Part shown: positions 12,356 through 23,534 of the stretch, in pieces
Layout: each line of letters begins with the position of its first letter
How positions within the stretch are numbered: position 1 is the first letter of the stretch
Source of the DNA: Dugong dugon
Lineage: Eukaryota; Chordata; Mammalia; Sirenia; Dugongidae
Assembly (NCBI GenBank): GCA_030035585.1
Contig: CM057471.1
Location: 97,217,819 to 97,281,818, forward strand
DNA: 64,000 nt
Reading direction: 5' to 3'
The notes under the pieces: generated by a model
What the model was told of the DNA's origin: nothing
The model's input: only the letters and a program-made list of their open reading frames with translations
Databases searched by the model: none
Position numbers and translations under genes: made by a program

Positions 12356-12734
12356 AAAACCAAACCCGTTGCCATCAAGTTGAGAGAAAAATAATTGGAG
12401 AAAGCAAAACACTTCATTGTTAACTTTTAGTTTCTATGTGCAACATCATGATAAATGGAGAAATATCGAAGTTGTCAAGGATTTCATTCTACTTGGATCC
12501 ACAATCAACGCCAATGGAAGCAGCAGTCAAGAAATCAAAAGATGCAATGCATTGGGCAAATCTGCTGCAAAGACCTCTTTAAAGTGTTAAAAAGCTAAGA
12601 TGTCACTTTGAGGACTAAGGTGCACCTGACCCAAGCCATAGTATTTACAACTGTCTCATATGCACGTGAAAGCTAGACAATGAATAAGCAACACCAAAGA
12701 AGAATTGATGCCTTTGAATTATGGTGCTGGCGAA

Positions 12735-13352
12735 TGAAGTGCCATGGATCACTTTTGTGTGGCCTTTCTAGCCATGGTCTTGTAACTCCCACCCAAGTGA
12801 CTGGGTGGGACTGTGCAGATATGATAATTGTGGGTCACCAAAGGTATTTGTTAGTTTTGACATCCCACTAGGCTTGAAATGAACCATCCCAGAGGAGGGA
12901 AAGAAGAGAACAGCCCACCACCACCAAGGAAGGAGAGACCCACAGGAGATGGTGCAGTGGGCTTCCTGGCCCACAGAGCAAGAAAGCTGAGTTCCTTTGA
13001 GACTGAGGGCCAAGGAGAGGCATGCCTGCAAGCATGGCCGGGAACAGACTGCCCTGACGGAAGAACTGTTCCTTAGCCTGAATTGTAAACTGTTACTTCC
13101 CTAATAAACCTCGCAATCATGAGTATGGTCTGTGAGTTCTGTGTAGCCACTGCAATGAATTATCGAACCCAGCAGAGAAGTAGAAAGTGCCATGGGAGGG
13201 ACGGTTGGTGTCAGAATTGGTAAAAATGGCAGAAAGAGAAGGCTTGTCTGGCCTCCACCTCATAGGAGTCAGTCTTGCACTGTTCATCTTGGTTCTCGTT
13301 CCCCCTTGTGGGGTTGGAGGAGGTCAGACACAGCCTCCACATCGTTTTTACA
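12735..13352 (+). mobile_element. Solo LTR (618 bp), perfect 5 bp target duplication
   Basis: It starts tgaagtgccatgg, ends tttttaca and is flanked by gcgaa at 12730-12734 and 13353-13357, inside the RTE copy. A polyadenylation signal lies near 13103 (ctaataaacc). The same LTR family sits in opposite orientation at 27347-28086; the shared 3' end includes the block tgacctcctccaacccc on the complementary strand. A 5 bp duplication fits ERVL-class integration. Confidence 0.85.
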
Positions 13353-13431
13353 GCGAAGAATACTGAATATATTATGGACTGCCAGAAGAGCAAACAAATC
13401 TGTCTTGGAAGAAGTACAGCCAGAAATCTCC

Positions 13432-13946
13432 TGTCTTAGTCATCCAGTGCTGCTATAACACAAACACCACAAGTAGATGGCTTTAACAAAGAGAAATTTT
13501 TTCTCTCATAGTCCAGTAGGCTACAAGTCCAAATTCAGGCCATCAGCTCCAGGAGAAGGCTTTCTCTCTCTGTCGGCTCTGAAGAAAAGTCCTTGTGATG
13601 CATCAGGCTTCCCTCAGTGTGGGAGCATCTCAGCACAGGAACCTCAGGTCCAAAGGATGCACTCTGCTCCTAGCACTGCTTTCTTGGTGGTATGAAGTTC
13701 CCATGTATCTCTGCTAGCTTCTCTCTTTTACATCTCAAAAGAGATTGGCTTAAGACACTATCCAATCTTGTATACCTCATCAGTATAACTACCGCTAATC
13801 CATCTTATTAGATCATAGTGATTGAATTTACAACACATAAGGAAATCACATCAGATTACAAAATGGTACACAATTATACAATAATGGGAATCATGACCCA
13901 GCCAAGTTGATAGATATTTTTTCAGGATACAATTCAATCCATGACA
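13432..13946 (-). repeat. Downstream (3') LTR of the MaLR-like element
   Basis: It runs from tgtcttagtcatccag to caatccatgaca on the plus strand and is closely similar to the LTRs at 14985, 39298, 42873 and 43761. Confidence 0.87.
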
Positions 13947-14961
13947 CTCCACCCTTTGGCCCCCAGAAATTTATGTCCTTGCAACATGAAAAACATATTC
14001 ATCTCTTCATATCAAAGCAAAGGTCTTAACTCCAAGTCCAAAATCCAAAAATTCCTCTTCATCTGTGAAATCTAGAATATAAGTTATCTGCTTCCAAAGG
14101 TACAATGGCAAAACAGGCACAAACCAGACATTTCCATTACAAATGGGAGAACCTGGAGGAGAAGAATGGATAACAGGCACCAAGCAAGTCAGCAGAACAC
14201 ATTACATTAGCCCTCAAGGCTTGAAAACAATCCTCTGTTCTCTGAGACCATTCACACAATAGCCCTGCCCTCCAGACTCTAGGTATTAGCCACAGTCTTG
14301 GGATTCTGAGTGGAGGCCCCTTGGCCCTGGGCTTCAGCTCTGCCTTCCAGGACCACAGGGACGGTAACTCTGCTCCCTCGGCTTTAGGCGCACCATTCTC
14401 CTAGTCCGTGGGAGTGACAACTTCACCTTTAGAAACACCAGAGGCCATGGCTCCACCCTTTGAAATCCCAGAGGTCACTGCTATACCTTTTGAGACTGAG
14501 GCAGTTCAGCTTCTTTTGTTCCTTGTCTCTTCAGCTTGCTTCCTGGTTTCTTGGCCTCTCAGCTGCTTGGGCCTCACGCCCACATCTGCGCTGCTGGGGC
14601 CCAATATTCAAAAGCTCTGTAGCTCTACCAATAAGTGCCTGGAGGCACCCCACTCCACCAGGAAGCCCCCTACACACAGACATTCAGCTCTCTGGCTGTG
14701 TGGGTTGGCAAGCCTAGCTCCACCGATAAGTGCCCAGAGGCATCCCACTTCACCAGGAAGCCTCCAGCACACAGGCACTCAGCTCTCTCGCTCCATGGGT
14801 TGGCTCCAGTACCGTCTCGCACTGGTCTCCTGGTTCTGCTGCTGCTGGTTCTCTGTCGCTGTCCCTTCTCTGCTGCTGCTGGTCCTCTGCTGCTGCCACA
14901 CCTCTATCCATTCACAGTTTCAAAACTGCTTCCACATTTTAGGTATCTGTTAGAGCAGCAC

Positions 14962-14979
14962 CCCACCCTCTCAGTACCA
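14962..14979 (-). other. Primer-binding-site-like sequence of the MaLR-like element
   Basis: Read on the minus strand, tggtactgagagggtggg begins a few bases inside the upstream LTR. It has the form of the tRNA-Leu-type primer site usual in ERVL/MaLR elements. Confidence 0.6.
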
Positions 14980-14984
14980 AATTC

Positions 14985-15493
14985 TGTCTTAGTCATCTAG
15001 TGCTGCTGTAACAGAAATACTACAAGTGGATGGCTTTAACAAAGAGAAGTTTATTCCCTCACAGTCCAGTAGGCTACAAGTCCAAACTCAGGGCGTCAGC
15101 TCCAGGAGAAGACATTTTCTCTCTGTCGGCTCTGGAAGAAGGTTCCTTGTGATGCATCAGTCTTCCTTTGGTCTGGGAGCTTCTCTGCACAGGAACCTCA
15201 GGTCCAAAGGACACGTTCTGCTCCCAGCACTACCTTCTTGGTGGTATGAGGTTCCCATGTCTCTCTGCTCACTTCTCTCTTTTACATCTCAAAAGAGATT
15301 GGCTTAAGACACTATCCAATCTTATATACCTCATCAGCATAATCCATCTTATTAGATCATAGTGATTGAGTTTACGGAAGTTTACATAGGAAAATCACAT
15401 GATTACAAAATGGTACACAATTATACAATACTGGGAATCATGACCCAGCCAAGTTGACAGATATTTTGGGGGGACACAATTCAATCCATGACA
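14985..15493 (-). repeat. Upstream (5') LTR of the MaLR-like element
   Basis: It runs from tgtcttagtcatctag to caatccatgaca. It differs from its partner at scattered bases and small indels, so the insertion is not recent. Confidence 0.87.
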
Positions 15494-15847
15494 GCTCCTT
15501 AGAAGCAAGGATGGCGAGGCTTGGTCTTTGGACATGTTATCAGGAGGGACCAGTCTTTGGAAAAGGACATCATGCTTGCTAAAGTAAAGGGTCAGCGAAG
15601 AGAGGAAGACCCTCAATCAGATGGACTGACACAGTGGCTACAAGTATGAGTTCAACCATAGCAAGGACTGTGAGGATGGCTCCGGACCAGGCAGTGTTTC
15701 GTTCTGTTGTACATAGGGTCGCTATGAGTCAGAACAGAGTCGAAAGCACCTGACAACAACAACAACAACAATCTTTCTCTACTAAATGGAGAGCAAATTG
15801 GATTATCCTATAAATGATGATGGGACAATTTTTCAGTATTAACTTTA

Positions 15848-16184
15848 TATGGGTAGTTTCCGACTTATGAGTTACTAGGAACCACGCTTACGATGATGTA
15901 GCATTCAAGTTACTACGAACCAAGCTTATGAACATCTTTTTTTTTTCTTGATACGTTTTATCATTAGTAATATATACTACATACAATGTTGCAGAATGTA
16001 ATTTGCTGATGTTAGCATTCTCATGACAACCTCCAAAGACGAAGATTGGATTTATAAAGATACTGATAATAAAGCAACAATAATGAAAACTTAAAAAAAA
16101 AATGACGTATTCAACTTAAGTCAGAACCAACTTACAACGGAGTCCTCAAAATGGAACCCTGTCATACATCAGGGACTACCCGTA
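15848..16184. mobile_element. Tigger-like MITE with inverted ends
   Basis: The left end tatgggtagtttccgac and the right end gggactacccgta are inverted and imperfect; no coding capacity remains. TA occurs at the borders. Confidence 0.6.
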
Positions 16185-16552
16185 CTGTATCGGTTGGCTA
16201 ATCCAAGGTATTATAAGCAGAGTCACTGTACTGCACAACACCAGGGGGCACTGTTTGGGGGTAGGCCACCAGTGGTGGGTAGCAGTGTCAGGGACAGGGA
16301 CAGTCTTTAATAGCAGTGTGGTTGGGGGCATTTCCAGTAAAATGCTAGGGTAGGGGATTCCAGGTTGTGATGAGAGAAGTCTACAGTGATGGGGGCAGTG
16401 TAAAAAAGTATAACTTACAGGTTTAGGTAATTTGCATTTTGTTTTTTGGAGAGGAGGAGGTGGTTTTTCATAGGGCAATTCAGTGAATATACCCGGCACG
16501 TTAAACTCTACACTGGCACAAATGACACCCTTGTGCATCTAGCTTAGTTTAT

Positions 16553-16724
16553 TAAAAAAAAAAAAAACCCCATTGCCACTGAGTCAATTCCAACTCATAG
16601 CGATCCTACAGACCAGAGAAGAACTGCCCCATAGAGTTTCCGAGGAGCGCCTGGTGGATTCAAACTGCCAACCTTTTGAGTAGCAGTGATAGCTCATAAC
16701 CCCTACGCCACCAAGGTTTCCAGC
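16553..16724 (-). mobile_element. Afrotherian SINE, reversed
   Basis: It runs from ccccattgccactgagtcaa to ccctacgccaccaaggtttc. Confidence 0.93.
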
Positions 16725-16766
16725 TTAGTTTATAAGCACCACATAGTTCTAAAAGCTAGAATCCAA

Positions 16767-17215
16767 TGTCATGGTTAATTTTATGTGACAACTTGGCTAG
16801 GTTACCATGCCCGGTTATTTGGTCAAATACTAGTCTAGATGTTGCTATGAAGTATTTATATGTGATTAACATTTAAATTGGTTGGCCTTAAGTAAAGCAG
16901 ATTATCCTCCATAATGTGGATGGGACTCAATCAGTTGAAGGCCTTAAATTGAAACTGGAGGTTTCTCAAGGGAGAATGATTCTACCTCCAGATTATAAAC
17001 AGACATTCTGCCAAAATCCCTCTCTCTCCCCCACCACCTGACCTACCAATTTGGGACACAAGACTGTCAGAATTTCCAGCCTGCCGCCACCTACGGATTT
17101 TGGACCTGCCAGCTCCCACAATCATATAAGCCAATTCCTCAAAATAAATCTCTCCTTCTACATACAGACATCTATCTTACTGGTTCTGTTTCTTTACAGA
17201 ACCCTGACTGAGACA
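16767..17215 (+). mobile_element. Old ERV LTR
   Basis: It starts tgtcatggttaattttatg and ends accctgactgagaca, with aaaataaatctctc as the polyadenylation region near 17140. I recognise the type as a widespread mammalian LTR but cannot assign the subfamily. No clear target duplication is visible. Confidence 0.65.
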
Positions 17216-17388
17216 GGGACATAATGACTTTCTGAATTAAAAGGTATAGGTATTTAACATTTTGCTACAAACAAGTGCAATTTATTAGAACCTTTCCTGC
17301 ATTTTAGGGTGTTGAATACTATCCACAAAACATATGAGCTGTATACAAGGAAGTTAGCAAAATAAAATAAAGAGTCTATGAACACAAA

Positions 17389-17602
17389 AGGTGCCTTGCT
17401 GGCGTAGTGGTTAAGCACTAAGCTGCTAACTAAAAGGTCCGTAGTTAGAACCTACCAGCAGCTCTGCAGGACAAAGATGTGGCAGTCTGCTGAAGGAAAG
17501 ATTACAACCTTGGAAACCCTTTGGGACAGTTCTACTCTGTCCTATAGAGTTGCTATGAGTAGGGATAGACTCCACAGCAACAGGTTTGGTTTGGTTTACA
17601 AG
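17389..17602 (+). mobile_element. Afrotherian SINE, long form
   Basis: It has the head aggtgccttgctggcgtagt, the long-form block around gatgtggcagtctgctga, and the end ccacagcaacaggtttggt. It lies about 300 bases downstream of coding exon c2 in plus coordinates, antisense to the gene. Confidence 0.92.
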
Positions 17603-17917
17603 CACAAAGAAGAGTTAATAGACACTAAGCTCCTAAAAACAGTAAATGTTTATCAAACGTTTTATTTCAGTGACCTGAACCTCCAGAATAATGAAATTAT
17701 CACGCAAGTGAAATCGTAATCATTTTTTAAGAAAATGCTTTGAAGATCAATTCCTTCCAAAGATACTACGTAGTAGTTTTCTACTTCTTAAGTCAATTTG
17801 AAAATGTTCGACTTTTACAGAAAACCATCCATTTTATCAAAATTTTGGACATTCTTAGCATCTACTTTCTAAAAATTTAAAAAGCATTCCAAAAACAAGG
17901 AAAAGAGTAAAACTTAC

Positions 17918-18042
17918 CCTGACTTTGAGCCAGATGAAGAATTTTTGATGTAACATATCTGGCAGTATCTGATTCTGTAGATTCAGTATTGATCTTCTCC
18001 AGCTGAGCCAGAAGTCCCACAACCCGAGAACTATTGGTAAGG
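17918..18042 (-). CDS. AGTPBP1: AGTPBP1 coding exon c2 (residues 11-52)
   Basis: This 125-base exon starts after the acceptor ttttag and ends at a consensus donor gtaagt. It completes the serine codon begun in c1, encodes 41 full codons and leaves one base (G) for the next exon. The translation contains [11 protein letters not shown] followed by [15 protein letters not shown], matching human CCP1 except for about three conservative changes (N to S, I to V, A to T). The predicted structure is helical, at the beginning of the armadillo-like region. The length is not a multiple of three, so skipping it would shift the frame. It is separated from c1 by the 28 kb intron that holds most of the repeats of the window. 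Confidence 0.95.
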
Positions 18043-18794
18043 CTAAAAGATTGTTACTTTACATTAGGGCACATTTGACATCAATTGTAAAGTCAATACT
18101 ATAAAAATTACTGTTTAAATTTTTTTTTAACTCTACCTTCCTAATAACATTATGCACTTACACAAGGTTAAGTCACATTTATTTACTCTGTTCCATAGCT
18201 TTACACTGTTAAAATTGTATTAATTTATGTGAGAAGCACATTTTACTTCAGAAAACCATAAATCATAAATGTGCACTTAACCCTGCCTAGCAATCTTACA
18301 CTGCCCTGAAAGTTCGCCTTTCCACACTCCAAGACGACTCTTTACAATTTCTCTGGTCTTCTCAGAACTCCAACATCCCCTACCCTTTCCCCATTCCATT
18401 CTTAGTTAATGCCCTGCTTCATAACAGTTATAAATCCAATAAGAATACACTCAGCTTCCCATCACCATATCCTTAAGCCTATCTGCCTCTTTACCCATAA
18501 TTATAAAGACATGCATGAGAACAAAAAACATCAAAGTCAGAATAGTAATTACCTCGAGGGATGAGGGAGAAACATGCTATTAGGCAAAAGTACACACTGT
18601 GTTTCTAACTTTTTATTTCTTTGGTGATTGGTACACAGGTACTCATTATATCATTTGCTGTTGTTTTTGATCTCTGGAAATATTTTGTAATTTTTTAAAT
18701 AAAAAATTCTAAAGAGACAAAATTAACTTATGCATTTAAATTTTTACACATTTTTTTTTTAAATGTTGCAGGAGGAAGAAATGGTTCCTTAACA

Positions 18795-19058
18795 CCATTA
18801 TCATAAATCTGAATAAGCAAAAACTTTTACATTTTATTATGGAAAATTCCAAACAATAACAAAAGGAGAAAAAAAATCATGTAATAAACCATCATGTACT
18901 CATCACCCAGCTCCAACAATTTATCAATTCATGGACAATTTTGTTTCACACATTCCCACCTATAAGCACATACACCCACTGGTTACTTTTGAAGCAAATC
19001 TCAGAGAGATCATTTCCTCTGCAAATAGTCATGTTTATAATATAAGAACTCTTTAAAA
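18795..19058 (+). mobile_element. Old L1-type 3' UTR, first part
   Basis: The blocks atttcttatgg-type aaaattccaaac, tcatcacccagctccaac and gttacttttgaagcaaatc are typical of an old mammalian LINE 3' UTR. The expected continuation (a gctggtctgtagaaacc region) appears at 22150-23030, with about 3 kb of younger elements between. Confidence 0.6.
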
Positions 19059-19059
19059 A

Positions 19060-19868
19060 ATATATAACTACATGGAACCCTTACCCACTGCTGATGGGAA
19101 TATAAAACAGGGCAGCCACTTTGGAAAAGTATTCAGTGGTACCTCAAAAAGTTAAACATAGAATTACCTATGATAGCAATTCCACTCCTAGGTATACACA
19201 CAAAACACCTGAAAGTAAGAACTTAAACAGATGCACCAATGTTCACTGCAGCACTATTCACAAAAGCCATAAGATGGTATCAACCAAAGTTTCCATCAAC
19301 AGATGAATGGATAAACAAAATGTGGTGCATCTATACAATGGAATATTATTCAGCCATAAAGAGAAATGAAATGCTGATACATGCTACAACATGGATAAAC
19401 CCTGGAACCATTATGCTGAGTGAAATAAGTAAAACATTGACAAATATTACACAATTCCATTTACATGAAATATCTAGAATAGGCAACTGCATGGAGACAA
19501 ATATATTGCTAGCTATCGGTGGCAGGGAGTAGGGGAGAATGGGAAGTTACTGCTTAAGGGGTACTGAGTTTCTGTTTATGGAAATGAAAAATATTTGAAA
19601 ATAAATAGTGGTAATGGTTGCATGAAGTTCCCCGGTGGTGTAAAATGTTAAGCGCTCAACTACTAGGCAGAAAGTTGGGCGGTTTGAACCCACTCTGAGG
19701 TGCCTCTCGGAAGACAGGCCTGATAATCTGATTCTGAAAAGTCACAGCCTTGAAAACCCTATGGAGCAATTCTACTCTGCACACATGGAGTTGCTATGAG
19801 TTGGCAACTAACTACAACAATAGCTGCACAACATGGGGAACGTAATTAATGTCACTGACTAGACATTT
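19060..19868 (+). mobile_element. Old L1 (L1MA/MB-like) ORF2 end and 3' UTR
   Basis: The ORF2 C-terminal coding remnant includes CIYTMEYYSAIKRNEM, LIHATTWINP and MLSEIS in the frame at 19239-19532, and is followed by L1 3' UTR. A SINE (19622-19822) and an LTR (19868-20272) interrupt the 3' UTR, which resumes as cttaaaaatggttaaaatg at 20273. Confidence 0.75.
19622..19822 (+). mobile_element. Afrotherian SINE, long form, diverged
   Basis: It contains gttccccggtggtgtaaaat, cgcctctcgg-like middle and gttgctatgagttggcaac. It splits the L1 3' UTR between taatggttgc and agctgcacaac. Confidence 0.85.
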
Positions 19869-20272
19869 GTCTTAGTTTCTAAGTACTGCTGTAACAAATA
19901 TCACAAGTGGGTGGCTTTAACGAAGAGAAATTTATTTTCTCACAGTTTAGCAGGCAAAAAGTCCAAATTCAGGGCAACAGCTCTAGGGGAAGGCTTTCGT
20001 TGTTTGCTTCAAGAGAAAATCCTTGTCTCTTTCAGCTTCTCTTCCTTGGCTCCTCAGTGATCTCCATGTGTTATCGATCTTTCTCCATTTGTGCCTGATC
20101 TGCTCTTTGATGTCTCAAAAAGCAGACTGGCTTAAGACACACCCTACACTGATATGGCCTCGTTAACATAACAAAGAAATCCCTATTCTCAAATGGGGTT
20201 ACATCCACAGGTAGAAGAGTGACGATTTACAACATATAATTTTGAGGGGACAAAATCCAATCCACAGTAACA
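19868..20272 (-). mobile_element. MaLR-type LTR, reversed, diverged
   Basis: It starts tgtcttagtttctaag and contains tttattttctcacag, the complement of a polyadenylation region. It is a relative of the LTR at 3981. The end is uncertain by a few bases, and I could not confirm a clean target duplication. Confidence 0.7.
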
Positions 20273-20292
20273 CTTAAAAATGGTTAAAATGT

Positions 20293-20545
20293 AGTTTGGT
20301 TTAACTAGTAAAAAAGGTCTGCCTTGAGCATTATATTCTTTTAACAACTATCTATACAGGATCAAATTGACAACAGCAACTCAGAAGATTAGATAGGAAC
20401 TTCAGGGTCGTTTAGTTTATATTAATGAGGAAGGAACAATTCAGAAAAAGAGGGTGAGAATGGCTGCACAACTTCAAGAATGTAACCAAAGTCACCAAAT
20501 TGTACCTGTAGAAACTGTTAAAAAAGAAAAAAGAAAAAAAAAACC
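20293..20545 (+). mobile_element. 5'-truncated L1, 3' UTR type B
   Basis: The block from tttggtttaactagtaaaa to gtagaaactgttaaaaaag, including ctgccttgagcattata, recurs in diverged form at 38700-39005. It marks a second L1 3' UTR family, distinct from tail type A. Confidence 0.7.
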
Positions 20546-21275
20546 CTATGGAGGCAGTAAGGACCATAGTCTCAGGGAACATCTAGCTCAATTGGCATAA
20601 CATAGTTTATAAAGAAAATGTTCTACGTTCTAGTTGTTGAGTAGCGTCTGGGGTCTTAAAAGCCTGGGAACAGCCATCTAAGATACTCCACTGGTCTCAT
20701 CCCATCAGGAGGAAGGGAGAATGAAGAAAACTAAAGATACAGGGGAAAGATTAGACCAAAGGACTAACAGACCACAACTACCATGACCTCTACCAGACTG
20801 AGTACAGTACAACTAGATGACTCCAGGCTACCACCACTGACTGCTCTGACAGGGATCACAACAGAGGGTCCCAGACGGAGCTGGAGAAAAATGTAGAACA
20901 AAACTCTAATTCACAAAAAAGACTAGACTTACTGGCTTGACAGAGACTGGAGAAACCCCAAGAGTATGGCCCCCAGACACCCTTTTAGCTCAGTAACGAA
21001 GTCACTCCTGAGGTTCACCCTTCAGCCAAAGATTAGACAGGCCCATAAAACAAAATGAGACTAAAGGGCACAGCAGCCCAGGGGTAAGGACTAGAAGGCA
21101 GGAAGGGACAGGAATGCTGGTAATAGGAAACCCAAGGTCAAGAAGGGAGAGTGTTGACATGTCATGGGGTTATTAACCAATGTCACAAAACAATATGTAT
21201 ACAAACTATTTAATGAGAAGCTAGTTTGTTCTGTAAACCTTCACCTAAAGTGCAATTAAAAAAAAAAAAAAAAAC
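20546..21275 (+). mobile_element. 5'-truncated L1, 3' UTR type A
   Basis: It begins at ggaggcagtaaggaccatag and shows the shared blocks ggggtcttaaaagcctggg and agactggagaaaccccaag, and an end aagtgcaatt followed by a poly(A) run. Confidence 0.88.
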
Positions 21276-21340
21276 CCCATGGAGCACAACTCTACTCTGA
21301 TACACATGGGGTCACCATGAGTCAGAATTAACTGGTTTTT
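21276..21340 (+). mobile_element. 5'-truncated SINE 3' half
   Basis: Only ccccatggagcacaactctac to gagtcagaattaactggttt remains, directly after the L1 poly(A). Confidence 0.75.
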
Positions 21341-21654
21341 AATATTTCCAAATGTGCTAGACTCTCAACACATTACTCTCTGTGCCAGCTCCATCCCAGG
21401 ACACCTGGGAGTCAAGAGTCTCATCCCTCCCTCAGCCAGTCAACATTCACCCCTCATTCAAACAAAACAGCCCAGAAGTCCATTAACCCGTGAGCTCTGT
21501 GAGGTCAAGAACTGAGTCTGCCATACTCAAAACTGTATCTTCAGGCTAAAACAGCAAATTTTTTGCAATATATATTTTACCACAATGAAAACAATGGTTA
21601 AAACAGCAAACATTTTGTTATATATAATTTACCACAATAACCTAACATATATAT

Positions 21655-21910
21655 GTTGCTGTTAGTTGTGGTTAGCTGTCACCAAGTTGACTCTAACTCA
21701 TGGTGACCTTACAGAAAACAGAAGGAAACAATGCCTGATTCTGAGTCATCCTCACAATCGACAGCATGTTTTGAGTCCACCAAGGCAGCTAGTGTGCCAG
21801 TCCACCTCACTGAGGGTCTCCCACATCCTCGTTGGCCCTCTACATTTCACCAAACATGATGTCCTCCTCTAGTGACTGATCCCTCCTGACAACATGTCCA
21901 AAACAAGTGA
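21655..21910 (-). mobile_element. RTE LINE 3' end, reversed
   Basis: It shows the same layout as 1760-2080: tgttgctgttagttgtgg at the left, ccaaacatgatgtcctcct and ccctcctgacaacatgtcc at the right. It is more diverged. Confidence 0.8.
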
Positions 21911-22130
21911 GTCAGAAAATGTTCTGTTATCATCCATAAGGTTTTCCAAGGCTAATTTTCAGAAGTACATCACCACGCCTTTCTTCCTAGTCTGTCTTAG
22001 TCTGGAATCTCCACTGAAACCTGCCCACCATAGGTGACCCTACTGGTATTCGAAATACTGGTGGCATAGCTTCTATCATCACACAAGCCACTATAATACA
22101 ACAATCTGACAGAACGGTAGTACTCTATAT
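21911..22130 (-). repeat. Probable afrotherian interspersed repeat, not classified
   Basis: The block around ttcttcctagtctgtcttag and tgaccctactggtattcga looks like a repeat unit rather than unique DNA. I cannot name it. Confidence 0.4.
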
Positions 22131-22149
22131 ATATGTACCTACGATATTA

Positions 22150-23030
22150 CTAGCATACTAAAACCAATCACAATAATTCTTTATTATCAAAATCTAGTCT
22201 ATGTTTAAATTTATCAAATTCTCTTTGTTATTTTCTTAACAGCTGGTCTGTAGAAACCAAACAAGGTCTACATATTATATCGCTCTTTTAATTTGTAACT
22301 TCATCGCTCTCTTTTCTTCCTTTCCTGGCAATTTATCCGTTGTTGAAGAAACTAGTTTTTTTGTCCTGTAGAGATTCCAACATTCTGGATTTTGCCAATT
22401 ACATATCCATGGCATCATTAATGTTTCTCTATCCTTAATATTTTCTGAAAACTGGTAGTTGGATATAAAGGCCTAATCTGACTGAGGCTTGATTTGTTGA
22501 CAAGAATTCTTTATAGATGATATTGTAATCTTCCATAAAGCAGTAAACAGTGTCTGGTAATAACAGTGCTGTTCTTTTGTTATGTAAGCAGTCACTAATG
22601 ACTATTGCCTAGATCTGTTATTTCATTAGTGACTGAAAAACTGAGATACTCTTATCATTCCAGTCCTTCTTCATTTGTTAACTAGGATAATTCCATAAAG
22701 AGAACACTGCCTTATTTGGTTATCGAGGTATAGTCATCAAAGAAAGGCAAATTAAATACTGGATTTTAATTTACATATTAACCAGTTTTCAGAAAAATTA
22801 CTACAATTTCTAGAATCCTGCACCAGGTGACCAATGAAGTATTTTGGTTTTATGTATCAATATGAACTCACAGTTCTAAACACACAGGATGTTTTGTCCA
22901 GTGCAGTTATTAATTCCCGAAGTGTCCCATCTTTGATCAATGAGAGTCTTTTTCAAGTTAGCTCCTGAAAGGAGTCCTTTTGATATGATCCTACTCTTTA
23001 ATAGCTTTCCAGCTTTCTGGTAAGACAAAA
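22150..23030 (+). mobile_element. Old L1-type 3' UTR, continuation of 18795-19058
   Basis: In order: cagctggtctgtagaaacc, gaagaaactagtttttttgtcctgtagag (in part), atcattaatgtttctctatcc and ctagatctgttatttcatta. These follow the later part of the same old 3' UTR whose first part is at 18795. Confidence 0.55.
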
Positions 23031-23040
23031 CTATCATAGG

Positions 23041-23420
23041 CCAGCAGTTTTCAAGCGTGTCCTACAAAACTCTGAGGGTCACTGAGGTCCTTCCAGAAAA
23101 TCTGTGGGGTCAATAACTATGTTCATAAAAATACTAACACACTATTTGCCTTTGTCACTGTGTTAACATTTGCACTGATAGTCCAAAGACAATGGTGCAT
23201 AAAGTGCTGGTGCCTGAATACAAATCAAGGCATGACACCAGATTATAGTAATAGTTGTATTACTGACCACCACACAGCCACAGTTTAAAAAAAAAAATGT
23301 CAATTTCACCCATGAGTATACATTTTTTTTAATATCCTGTATAAGTAAATGAGAAGTTGTTAATTAATTAATAAAATAACAAACAGCAGCCCAGGTGAAG
23401 AGAAGGGCTCTGGAAAAGAC
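23041..23420. mobile_element. Possible hAT-type DNA transposon remnant
   Basis: The beginning ccagcagttttcaagcgtg resembles the CAGnnGTTnTCAA ends of hAT elements. The right end was not found. Confidence 0.35.
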
Positions 23421-23429
23421 TACCAAAAA

Positions 23430-23534
23430 AAAAAACACCTCACTGCTATCAAATCAATTCCAACTCATACTGACCTTATAGGACAAAGCACAACTGCCCT
23501 GTAGGGTTTCCAAGGCTGTAATCTTTACGGATCA
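23430..23534 (-). mobile_element. Afrotherian SINE fragment, reversed
   Basis: It runs from cactgctatcaaatcaattcc to gctgtaatctttacggatc and is cut at the RTE border. Confidence 0.85.

Larger units (their letters stand above)
13432..15493 (-). mobile_element. Complete LTR-internal-LTR MaLR-like element (2.06 kb)
   Basis: Two LTRs of 515 and 509 bp in reverse orientation flank 1,038 bp of internal DNA. The flanks tctcc (13427-13431) and gctcc (15494-15498) are a 5 bp target duplication with one change; the related RTE copies read gctcc. Internal features: a primer-binding-like site next to the upstream LTR, a purine-rich tract (ggggccaaagggtggag read on the minus strand) next to the downstream LTR, and no gag, protease or reverse transcriptase frame. 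It therefore looks like a non-autonomous member of the ERVL-MaLR group. The frames at 14408-15000 are chance ORFs in GC-richer internal DNA. Confidence 0.82.
12430..15767 (+). mobile_element. Afrotherian RTE LINE copy split by two LTR-element insertions
   Basis: Its pieces are 12430-12734, 13353-13431 and 15494-15767. They join into the 3' part of the RTE ORF: the LLGSTIN-type region, the SWTMNKE and RRIDAFELW-type motifs, then TARRANKSVLEEVQPE, and finally a 3' end of acaacaacaac. Stops and frameshifts show that it is dead. The two interruptions carry their own 5 bp target duplications. Confidence 0.85.

Noticed and set aside
14860..14900. ctgctgctggt repeats as a possible triplet-repeat tract
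   Set aside because: Too short and imperfect; it belongs to the internal part of the LTR element.
14408..15000. Overlapping open frames of 181, 121, 85 and 70 codons
   Set aside because: They fall in the GC-richer internal region of a MaLR-like element on the strand opposite to its orientation; different frames overlap and none resembles a known protein.
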